Shown: positions 14,854-20,562 of the stretch, in pieces | Layout: the number at the start of each line of letters is the position of its first letter | How positions within the stretch are numbered: position 1 is the first letter of the stretch | Source: JALSIF01 sp026981635 [NCBI: bacterium] | GTDB taxonomy: Bacteria; 4484-113; JALSIF01 | Assembly (NCBI GenBank): GCA_026981635.1 | Contig: JALSIF010000117.1 | Span: 1-21,486, forward strand | Direction of reading: 5' to 3' | Length of the DNA: 21,486 bases | Translations under genes and position numbers: made by a program | The notes under the pieces: generated by a model | Told to the model about the DNA's origin: nothing | Databases searched by the model: none | Seen by the model: the letters and a program-made list of their open reading frames with translations, nothing else

Positions 14854-16108
14854 GTCTGCCCGCCTCAGACACCCTCTCCAGAGCAAGCAGGTAGGCAGCA
14901 GTGCGCATGTGTAACTTGCGCTTCTGGGAGATCTCAAAGACAGCGTCAAAGCTCTCATACATCATTCGCTCAAGCTCCTCCATTACCTGTTCAAAGGACC
15001 AGCGGAGCTCATAGAAGTTCTGCACCCACTCAAAGTAGCTCACCGTCACCCCCCCTGCGTTGCAGAGGATGTCGGGAATCTGGAAGATCCCGTTTTCAAA
15101 GAGAATGTTGTCGGCGTCCGGCGTGACCGGACCGTTGGCCGCCTCGGCGATCATCCGGGCCTTGATGTTGGGAGCGTTCTCCCGGGTGATCTGGGCCTCC
15201 AGGGCGGCCGGGATGAGGATGTCACACTTCAGTTCCAGCAACTCCTCATTGGTGATCTCATCCGTGTCCGTAAAGCCCAGAACAGTCCCGTTCTCCTTCA
15301 CATACTCCATCAGCTTGGGAATATTTAGACCATCATCCTTGAAGATCCCTCCGTTGACATCACTTACTGCGACCACTTTCATGTCGTGACGGTAGGCAGC
15401 CAGCGCCGCATAGCTGCCCACGTTTCCAAACCCCTGCACCACCACAGTAAGCCCCTGGTTGGACCAGCCCAGCTTCTCCAGCGCCCTCACCACCGCCATG
15501 ATGCAGCCAAAGCCGGTGGCCTCCTTTCTGCCCAGTGAGCCGCCCAGGGCGATGGGCTTGCCGGTAACCACCCCGGTCACCGTGTGCCCGTTGAGGATTG
15601 AGTAGGTGTCCATGATCCAGGCCATGGTCTGCTGGTTAGTATTAACGTCGGGCGCCGGGATGTCCACGTGGGGGCCGAAGAAGCGGGCCAGTTCAAAGGT
15701 GTAGCGGCGGGTAAGGCGCTCCAAGTCCTCCAGGGTGAACTTGCTCGGGTCACATACCACCCCCCCCTTGGCCCCGCCGTAGGGCAGGTTCATCACCGCA
15801 CACTTCCAGGTCATCCATACTGCAAGGGCAGTAACCTCGTCCTCGCTTACCTGGGGATGAAACCTGATCCCTCCCTTGGTAGGCCCGCGCCAGTCGTTGT
15901 GGTAGCTGCGGTAGCCGTCCAGCACGTGGGTGTTGCCGTCCCGGTCCTCAAAGGGGATGGAGACCTTGACCACTCGCTTGGGCTTGCGCAGCCTGGCCCA
16001 GAGCCGGGGCTCGAGGTGCAGGATCTCCGCTGCCGTGTCCAGCTGCTGGACGGCCATCTCAAAAGCGGTGGGGACTGTCTTGGGGGCTTTCTCGGTGGTT
16101 ACCGCCAA
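14834..16108 (-). CDS. gdhA: Glu/Leu/Phe/Val dehydrogenase, probably glutamate dehydrogenase
   Basis: The enzyme (424 aa, normal length for the hexameric family) interconverts glutamate and 2-oxoglutarate plus ammonia with NAD(P). Visible motifs: GPTKGGIRFHP (Lys78), MTWKCAVMNLPYGGAKGG with the catalytic Lys114, PAPDVNTN (Asp of the active site), KPIALGGSLGRKEATG, the Rossmann GFGNVG at 226-231, VSDVNGGIF, and EAANGP near the C terminus. The closing NAGGVTVSYFEWVQN is typical of GdhA. Cofactor preference cannot be read safely. The start is a TTG at 16106-16108, supported by GGAGG 10 nt upstream and a TATAAT 37 bp upstream; the first Met inside the frame is at residue 18 and would cut into the family's N-terminal helix. 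It is divergent from a secreted-protein gene and overlaps the cyclase gene end by 20 bp. Confidence 0.94.
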   Translation of the reverse strand: MAVTTEKAPKTVPTAFEMAVQQLDTAAEILHLEPRLWARLRKPKRVVKVSIPFEDRDGNTHVLDGYRSYHNDWRGPTKGGIRFHPQVSEDEVTALAVWMTWKCAVMNLPYGGAKGGVVCDPSKFTLEDLERLTRRYTFELARFFGPHVDIPAPDVNTNQQTMAWIMDTYSILNGHTVTGVVTGKPIALGGSLGRKEATGFGCIMAVVRALEKLGWSNQGLTVVVQGFGNVGSYAALAAYRHDMKVVAVSDVNGGIFKDDGLNIPKLMEYVKENGTVLGFTDTDEITNEELLELKCDILIPAALEAQITRENAPNIKARMIAEAANGPVTPDADNILFENGIFQIPDILCNAGGVTVSYFEWVQNFYELRWSFEQVMEELERMMYESFDAVFEISQKRKLHMRTAAYLLALERVSEAGRLRGMFP

Positions 16109-16144
16109 CGCACGCCTTCCTCCGTCCCTGGCTGGGACCTAGCG

Positions 16145-16152
16145 ATTATACT
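16145..16152. promoter_or_regulatory. Overlapping divergent -10 boxes for gdhA and the secreted-protein gene
   Basis: The sequence ATTATACT reads TATAAT on the minus strand (16150-16145, toward gdhA) and TATACT on the plus strand (16147-16152, toward the gene at 16185). The expected starts give leaders of about 30 nt (gdhA) and about 25 nt, each containing a good Shine-Dalgarno site. No clear -35 hexamers are visible. Two polymerases could not use the site at once. Confidence 0.5.
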
Positions 16153-16184
16153 CTTGACTGGGAATTAACCCGAGGAGGCAAGTG

Positions 16185-16949
16185 ATGACAAATGCCAGGC
16201 TCAGCGCGCGTCTCGCTAGGTTCTCGCTGTGGGGAGCATTCGCCCTCGCTCTTGCACTCACTCTGGGCAGGGGAGGTAGCCTCAGCGCCGAAGAGTCCAA
16301 GTTTGCCACCTACAACCGCGACCCCCTGCCCAAGATAAAGATCCTCTCCCCCCGGGAGGGGGAGGTGCTGCCCGAGGGGCAGGAGGTGGTGGTGCGCTAC
16401 GAACTTACTGGCCTGATCCCCAAGGAGGGGGGCTACCACGTCCACATCATCCTGGACGACGAGCCCTACCGGGCCAGCTACAACTTGTCCAGTTTCAACC
16501 TGGGTGTACTGCCCAAGGGGAGCCACACCCTGCGCATCTTCCCCAGCCGCCCGTGGCACGAGTCCTTTAAGAACCAGGGGGCCTACGACGAGGTCAACTT
16601 CATCGTGGGCGAGCCGGACGGCAAGTACTGGATCGACCACAGCAAGCCCACCCTCACCTTCAGCCGACCCAAGCGGGGAGCCACCTACGGGGCGGATCTC
16701 GCCGACCGCCTGCTGATTGACTTCTACGTCCACGGCCTCACCCTGGGCAAGGACGGCTACCACGTGCGCATCACCTTTGACGACCAAAGCTACCTGCTCA
16801 CCGTCTGGGCTCCCCTCTACCTGGAGAACATCCCCGACGGCGAGCACCACGTAAAGATTGAGCTCCTGGACAAGGACGGCAACCTGGTTAACGCCAACTT
16901 CAACCCCAGCGAAGGCACCTTTTCCGTAGACCGGGGGAAGCGAAAATAG
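16185..16949 (+). CDS. Secreted protein with two tandem beta-sandwich-like repeats, unknown function
   Basis: The 254-aa protein starts at ATG 16185, which has GAGGAGG 6 nt upstream; the GTG one codon earlier is only 3 nt from it. A signal peptide is clear: Arg-rich start, hydrophobic LWGAFALALALTL, and a likely cut after SLSA. The mature part has two related repeats of about 95 residues. Repeat 1 has KIKILSPREGEVL, GYHVHIILDDEPY and LPKGSHTLRI; repeat 2 has TLTFSRPKRGATY, GYHVRITFDDQSY and IPDGEHHVKIEL. This looks like a duplicated Ig-like or cupredoxin-like beta fold outside the membrane. The His-rich GYHVH and EHHVK strands could bind metal, but no classic copper site is evident. I do not recognise a named family. 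It is divergent from gdhA and convergent with the small gene at 17076. Confidence 0.8.
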   Translation: MTNARLSARLARFSLWGAFALALALTLGRGGSLSAEESKFATYNRDPLPKIKILSPREGEVLPEGQEVVVRYELTGLIPKEGGYHVHIILDDEPYRASYNLSSFNLGVLPKGSHTLRIFPSRPWHESFKNQGAYDEVNFIVGEPDGKYWIDHSKPTLTFSRPKRGATYGADLADRLLIDFYVHGLTLGKDGYHVRITFDDQSYLLTVWAPLYLENIPDGEHHVKIELLDKDGNLVNANFNPSEGTFSVDRGKRK

Positions 16950-16956
16950 GGACCTG

Positions 16957-17030
16957 GGGGTCGCCCCGGAGTACCGGCCTGCCCTAGGGCGCAGCACACT
17001 TCCGACCGGACCGGCCTCCGGGGCGACCCC
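16957..17030. repeat. Long GC-rich inverted repeat (15-bp perfect stem, 44-nt loop)
   Basis: Arms 16957-16971 and 17016-17030 are perfect complements (GGGGTCGCCCCGGAG and its partner). The loop contains further pairing (CCGG motifs) and the perfect palindrome GCCCTAGGGC at 16981-16990. It lies 8 bp after the stop of the secreted-protein gene and about 45 bp after the stop of the convergent small gene, so it could end both transcripts. Neither side has a T-run. Confidence 0.65.
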
Positions 17031-17061
17031 TGCTAGGCTCAGCTAGGCTCTGCTCCTAGGT
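17031..17061. repeat. Short 10-bp tandem repeat
   Basis: TGCTAGGCTC, AGCTAGGCTC and the degenerate TGCTCCTAGG follow one another directly after the long hairpin and before the stop codon of the small minus-strand gene. The first two units differ at one base. Confidence 0.4.
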
Positions 17062-17075
17062 CCACGGACCATCCC

Positions 17076-17384
17076 TCAGTTCAGTCGCTCGGCGGGGGTG
17101 AGGTGGGCTCTGAGCACCACCCTCAGCCGGGACAAGACCTGGAAGGGGTCATCCACCAGCTCCTTCATCAGGTCAGTGATTTCCCCCTCGTAGCCCCTGA
17201 TGAGCTCGGTGAGGATCAGCCTCTCCTTGAACCGCACCATCACCACGATGTCAAAGTGGCTGCGCTCCTCGTCGGAGAAGGGCAGGAGGACAAACTGACC
17301 CGCCTCCTCGCCGAGCAGGAAGGGAAGCACGATGGCTTTCCACTCCACCTCAGTGGGAAATGCTCCGACAATCTTGATCTTCAT
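17076..17384 (-). CDS. Small protein of unknown function, paralog A
   Basis: I do not recognise this 102-aa protein. It begins MKIKIVGAFPTEVEWKAIVLPFLLGEEAG and is a mix of strands (GQFVLLPF, FDIVVMVRF) and helices (TELIRGYEGEITDLMKELVDD, VLSRLRVVLRAHL), with no membrane segment or Cys pairs. Its last third resembles the neighbouring protein at 17622: ELVDDPFQVLSRLR against GVMNDPIGTVPALKK, and both end P-x-E-(R/K)-LN. The start is secure: AAAGGAGG lies 8 nt before the ATG. It is preceded by an AT-rich region with a TATA-rich box and a palindrome, and followed by a long hairpin. The paired strand-then-helix plan could be a ligand-sensing or toxin-antitoxin-like domain, but nothing in the sequence decides this. 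Confidence 0.72.
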   Translation of the reverse strand: MKIKIVGAFPTEVEWKAIVLPFLLGEEAGQFVLLPFSDEERSHFDIVVMVRFKERLILTELIRGYEGEITDLMKELVDDPFQVLSRLRVVLRAHLTPAERLN

Positions 17385-17400
17385 TCTTCTATCCTCCTTT

Positions 17401-17530
17401 AGTGGATTGTCATGCTACTACGCCCTAGGGCACTATATATATACCTCATAATGGCCTGATTGTTTCACATTCTCTATATACCATCTGGTAAGAATTGCTA
17501 ATTAATGTTAATATTCTGTATTACGTTATG
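17401..17530 (-). promoter_or_regulatory. AT-rich upstream region with TATA-rich box and palindrome
   Basis: About 130 bp are strongly AT-rich compared with the GC-rich surroundings. TATATATATA at 17434-17443 could be the -10 region of the small gene that starts at 17384. The 10-bp palindrome GCCCTAGGGC at 17422-17431 lies just downstream of it on the minus strand, over the expected transcription start, the position of a repressor operator. The same palindrome occurs at 16981-16990. No gene is seen in the 237-bp gap 17385-17621. Confidence 0.5.
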
Positions 17531-17538
17531 GAGGGCCA

Positions 17539-17607
17539 GCCTGAGACCCCGGGCCGGGGCTGCCACCGGTATGGCCCCTTGCTACCACCCGGCCCGGGGT
17601 CCCAGGC
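17539..17607. repeat. Long GC-rich inverted repeat (20-bp stem, one mismatch, 29-nt loop)
   Basis: Arms 17539-17558 and 17588-17607 pair over 20 positions with a single A/C mismatch. The inner 14 bp (GACCCCGGGCCGGG) are perfect. The 29-nt loop can form a small inner GCCA/TGGC pair. It begins 14 bp after the stop codon of the small gene at 17622, on its downstream side. There is no T-run, so it is either a strong RNA-stabilising or terminating structure, or a structured RNA of its own. Confidence 0.65.
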
Positions 17608-17621
17608 CATCTAGGCCGTGC

Positions 17622-17981
17622 TCAGTTCAGTTTCTCGGTGGGAAGAATGCAGCTTGCCGCCTCTGCCTCACCTCTCAGTAGCTGATTCAGTTTCTTGAGT
17701 GCGGGGACGGTGCCGATGGGGTCGTTCATGACTCCCTCAATAAGCTCCCCCAGGGATCGTTCAAAGTTCTCCTCCCCCTCCGCCAGGTTTCGCCTTACCT
17801 CGCTGTATATGGGCCTGCCCTCCAGGAATATGACCAGGTTTACATCCAGTACCTGTCTCCCCTCATGGGGAGTGGCGAAGCTGAACAGGCGCACCTCCAC
17901 CAGCCCCATCGGGGTGGAAAGCAGAATGCCCACCGCAGCGATGTCCTGATGCTGCCTTACACCAGCATATTTGCAAGACAT
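17622..17981 (-). CDS. Small protein of unknown function, paralog B
   Basis: I do not recognise this 119-aa protein. It begins MSCKYAGVRQHQDIAAVGILLSTPMGLVEVRLFSF, probably a beta-rich half, followed by a helical half with FERSLGELIEGVMNDPIGTVPALKKLNQLL. The end, LPTEKLN, and the preceding NDP segment match the neighbour at 17076, and the DNA around the two stop codons is also alike (ctcagttcag then a ctcgg block on the plus strand), so the genes are paralogs. The start has a good Shine-Dalgarno site (AGGAGG, about 7-8 nt from the ATG). No signal peptide or membrane helix is present. It is divergent from the Buk-Ptb fusion gene with 215 bp between, and is followed by a long hairpin. Function unknown. 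Confidence 0.72.
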   Translation of the reverse strand: MSCKYAGVRQHQDIAAVGILLSTPMGLVEVRLFSFATPHEGRQVLDVNLVIFLEGRPIYSEVRRNLAEGEENFERSLGELIEGVMNDPIGTVPALKKLNQLLRGEAEAASCILPTEKLN

Positions 17982-18149
17982 AACATATCCCTCCTATCTT
18001 AAGATTGGCCATACCGATAGCAAGCATACAAGATACCCTGGCTGTGAGCGGTTTTTGTCTATTTCCTCCCCCATCTCAGTCGGCCTGGGCGGGGGACGCT
18101 CGCATCGCCTTCTTCCCCGGGCTGGTTTGGTCCAACCTTTCCTCACCTG

Positions 18150-18161
18150 TGACCCAGGTCA
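18150..18161. promoter_or_regulatory. Possible operator upstream of the Buk-Ptb fusion
   Basis: TGACC-CA-GGTCA is a perfect dyad with a 2-bp spacer, overlapping a second dyad ACCTG-TGACC-CAGGT. It lies about 35 bp before the chosen start of the fusion gene, near the expected -35 region. The rest of the 215-bp divergent gap (17982-18196) shows no other gene. Confidence 0.35.
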
Positions 18162-18184
18162 TACCGGGGCTGGCTAGGCGGTGC

Positions 18185-18190
18185 TATGAA
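18185..18190 (+). promoter_or_regulatory. Possible -10 box near the Buk-Ptb start
   Basis: TATGAA is followed by 6 nt (ggcaca) and GTG at 18197, the same geometry as other leaderless-type starts in the window. The overlapping GAAGG could instead act as a Shine-Dalgarno site for the GTG at 18200, so the two readings compete. Confidence 0.3.
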
Positions 18191-18196
18191 GGCACA

Positions 18197-20197
18197 GTGG
18201 TGGACATCTTGGTGATCAACACCGGAGGCTCAACCTCCAAGTTCGCCCTCTACCGGGACGGCGAGGTCTACTGCTACCGGGAGGTGGAGATCCCCCCCGA
18301 GGTGCGCCAGCTTCCCGTCCAGGCCCAGCTTGAACCCCGCTACCGCCAGCTGAGGGAGTTTCTCTCCACCGAGCGCATCGGGGTGGACCGTTTGACCGCC
18401 ATCGCCTGCCGGGGCGGCATCCTCGCCCCCCTGCCCCGCTGGGGGGTCTACTACGTTGACCACCACATGCTGGACGATCTCTCAAGCGGCCGCTACGGCG
18501 AGCACCCCTCCAACCTCAGCGCCCAGCTGGGCCACCGCCTGACCCTGGAGGAGGGCAGGGACCTTCCCCTCTTCGTGGTGGACCCCATCACCATTGATGA
18601 GTTTCCCAGCCGATCCCGCCTAAGCGGGGTCCCCGAGGTGGAGCGCCGCTCCCGCTTCCACGCCCTAAACCTCCACTATGTCTGCCGCCTGGCCGCCGCC
18701 TCCCTGGGCAGGGAGCTTGACCAGTGCGACCTGGTGGCAGTCCACCTGGGCACCGGCATCTCGGTCATCGCAGTAGAGCAGGGCAGGGTGATTGATGTAA
18801 ACGATGCTCTGCTGGGAGAGGGCCCCTTCACCGTGGAGCGGGCCGGTACCCTCCCCCTCAGAGGGGTTTTGGAGCTGGCCGAGCTCTACCCCCTCCGGGT
18901 GCTCAGGGAAAAGCTTGCCAAGCAGTCGGGTTTTCGCGCATATCTTGGCACCAGCGACTTTCGCCAGGTGGAGGAGCGCATCAAGCGGGGCGACGAGTAT
19001 GCCCGGCTGGTCTTTGACGCCTTCATGGACCGGCTGGTCAAGGAGATCGGGGCCATGATCGGCCTCCTTGACGGTCGCCAGCAGGCGGTGGTGATCACCG
19101 GCTCAATGCTCAGAAGCGATCTCCTCTCCCGCGAGCTTACTGCCCGCCTTGACTGGGTGGGCAAGGTGATCCTTTATCCCGGCAACTTTGAGATGGAGGC
19201 CCTGGGCGAGGGAGTGGAGCGGGTGCTTAGGGGGATAGACGAGGCCTACCCCTACCCCAGTGAGGACAAGCGGGTTTCGGTGATCACCGACTTCCACGAG
19301 CTCCGCCGGGCCGCCGCCGAGGTGGAGTCGGCCAGCCCCCTCATCCTGGCGGGAGGAGCCGACCCCCACTGGCGCGACTTCATCCGTACCCTCTCCCACC
19401 TTGACCCCGGCAAACTGGTGGTGGTGGACACCCCGGAGCAGGTGGCCAAACTCAACCACGACCGCCTCCCCCCCAAGGTGGAGGTGGTCTCTAGTCAGCA
19501 CCCCGCCAAGCTGGCCGTCCAGCGCGCCCTGAGCGAGCGGGGCGTCTTGGTAAAGCTTTCCATCTCCACCGACCGCCTGCTCCACGAGCTTTTGGCTGCC
19601 ATCTCCGAGCTCTATCCCTCCGACCGCCGCCCCTTCCTCAGCCACGTCGCCGTGCTGGAGAACCGCCGCAGCCGCAAGCTCCTGCTCATCACCGACGGTG
19701 GCCTCAACGTGGCCCCAGACCTGGAGCAGAAGATAAAGATCCTCAAAAACGCCGTCTGGGTGGCCCATGCGCTGGGCATTGAGCGGCCCAAGGTTCTCCT
19801 CCAGGCGGGCATGGAGGACCACGGCCAGGACTTCCCCGCCATCCGCGACGCCCGCGAAATCAAGCGGCGCTGGCAGGCGGGCGAGATCCCCGACTGCATC
19901 GTGGACGGCCCCTTTGGGGTGGATGTGGCCCTGAGCGCCGATTCCGCCCGGGCCAAGGGGATCGACTCGCCGGTGGCCGGCCAGGCCGACATCATCGTCG
20001 CCGCCAACCTTGAAGCGGCCAACATGGCAGTAAAGAGCGTGCTTCTATTTACCGGCGCTCACTGGGCCGGGGTGATCGTGGGCGGTCCCATCCCGGTGGT
20101 GCTGGGCAGCCGGGGCGACGATCCCGAGTCGCGCCTCCTCTCCGTGGCCCTGGGACGGGTTCTCTCCCGTGCCCTGGAGGTCCACGCTACCGCCTAG
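18197..20197 (+). CDS. Butyrate kinase-phosphate butyryltransferase fusion protein
   Basis: The 666-aa product joins two enzymes that are normally separate. Residues 1-350 are a butyrate kinase of the acetokinase superfamily: INTGGSTSKFALY, RGGILAPLP, GRYGEHPSNL, the VDPITIDEF and RLSGVPEVERRSRFHALN segments, HLGTGISV, RVIDVNDALLGEGPFTVERAG. From about 360 to 666 is a phosphate butyryltransferase (phosphotransacetylase superfamily): RPFLSHVAVLE, LLLITDGGLNVAPDLEQKIKI, then GIDSPVAGQADIIVAANLEAANM and the final IVGGPIPVVLGSRGDDPESRL. Together they would convert acyl-CoA to acyl-phosphate and then to the acid with ATP formation, in the cytoplasm. In clostridia these are the separate genes ptb then buk; here the kinase comes first. 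The open frame reaches back to 18005, but those 64 residues do not resemble the kinase; GTG 18197 (or 18200) lies directly before the first strand. Substrate could be butyryl, isobutyryl or isovaleryl. Confidence 0.9.
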   Translation: MVDILVINTGGSTSKFALYRDGEVYCYREVEIPPEVRQLPVQAQLEPRYRQLREFLSTERIGVDRLTAIACRGGILAPLPRWGVYYVDHHMLDDLSSGRYGEHPSNLSAQLGHRLTLEEGRDLPLFVVDPITIDEFPSRSRLSGVPEVERRSRFHALNLHYVCRLAAASLGRELDQCDLVAVHLGTGISVIAVEQGRVIDVNDALLGEGPFTVERAGTLPLRGVLELAELYPLRVLREKLAKQSGFRAYLGTSDFRQVEERIKRGDEYARLVFDAFMDRLVKEIGAMIGLLDGRQQAVVITGSMLRSDLLSRELTARLDWVGKVILYPGNFEMEALGEGVERVLRGIDEAYPYPSEDKRVSVITDFHELRRAAAEVESASPLILAGGADPHWRDFIRTLSHLDPGKLVVVDTPEQVAKLNHDRLPPKVEVVSSQHPAKLAVQRALSERGVLVKLSISTDRLLHELLAAISELYPSDRRPFLSHVAVLENRRSRKLLLITDGGLNVAPDLEQKIKILKNAVWVAHALGIERPKVLLQAGMEDHGQDFPAIRDAREIKRRWQAGEIPDCIVDGPFGVDVALSADSARAKGIDSPVAGQADIIVAANLEAANMAVKSVLLFTGAHWAGVIVGGPIPVVLGSRGDDPESRLLSVALGRVLSRALEVHATA

Positions 20198-20251
20198 CCA
20201 AATCTGGCCCGATAGGAGAGGGGAGAGGTGGTGCGAAGCCCTTAGATGATA

Positions 20252-20272
20252 AGATACCCCCATAGGGTATCT
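20252..20272. promoter_or_regulatory. Perfect dyad before the small membrane-protein gene
   Basis: AGATACCC-CCATA-GGGTATCT has 8-bp perfect arms and a 5-nt centre. It lies 20 bp before the ATG at 20293, just upstream of its Shine-Dalgarno site. It could be an operator, or an RNA hairpin acting on translation or ending the upstream transcript. Confidence 0.4.
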
Positions 20273-20292
20273 AGCCATGGAGGTTAACTACC

Positions 20293-20562
20293 ATGGATCA
20301 GCTGGGTAGAATTGACTTTCGGGGCATCTGGCTGGGCTTTGGACTGTTTAGCGCCCTGCTCTTTCTTATCTGCGCCGCCCTCACCCCCCTCTACAGCACC
20401 GAGGCTCATCTAACCATCTTTCGCATGATGTATCCCGGCTTCACCTGGTTCTCCTGGGGCATGATCGCCTACGCCACCCTGCTAAGCTTCATCTACGGCG
20501 CCCTCTCTGCCTGGGTGCTGGTGAAGCTTATGATCTGGAGCTCGGGTAAGGGTGCTGGCTAG
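20293..20562 (+). CDS. Small two-helix membrane protein, unknown function
   Basis: The 89-aa protein has two strong hydrophobic helices, about residues 13-33 (WLGFGLFSALLFLICAALT) and 54-80 (WGMIAYATLLSFIYGALSAWVL), joined by a short outside loop with MMYPGFTWFS. This plan recalls small holin-like or DUF5676-type proteins that carry a YPGF-type segment between two helices, but that link is from memory and weak. The start is secure, with GGAGGT 8 nt before the ATG. Its last codons overlap the start of the FAD oxidoreductase gene by 11 bp, so the two are translationally coupled and it may be a membrane partner of that enzyme. Confidence 0.75.
   Translation: MDQLGRIDFRGIWLGFGLFSALLFLICAALTPLYSTEAHLTIFRMMYPGFTWFSWGMIAYATLLSFIYGALSAWVLVKLMIWSSGKGAG

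Noticed and set aside
16146-16997. Minus-strand open frame of 283 aa
   Set aside because: It is antisense to the secreted-protein gene, which has a signal peptide, internal repeats and a Shine-Dalgarno site. It also runs through the promoter and hairpin.
16957-17607. The two hairpins as CRISPR repeats or insertion-sequence ends
   Set aside because: The stems differ in sequence, there are only two, no regular spacers lie between them, and no transposase or target-site duplication is seen.
18005-18196. N-terminal extension of 64 residues on the Buk-Ptb frame
   Set aside because: It does not resemble acetokinase-family N termini, has no ribosome site at its ATG, and contains the putative operator. 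The family's first strand begins right after GTG 18197/18200.
19103-19822. Minus-strand open frame of 239 aa
   Set aside because: It is antisense to the phosphate butyryltransferase half of the fusion and is a composition artefact.
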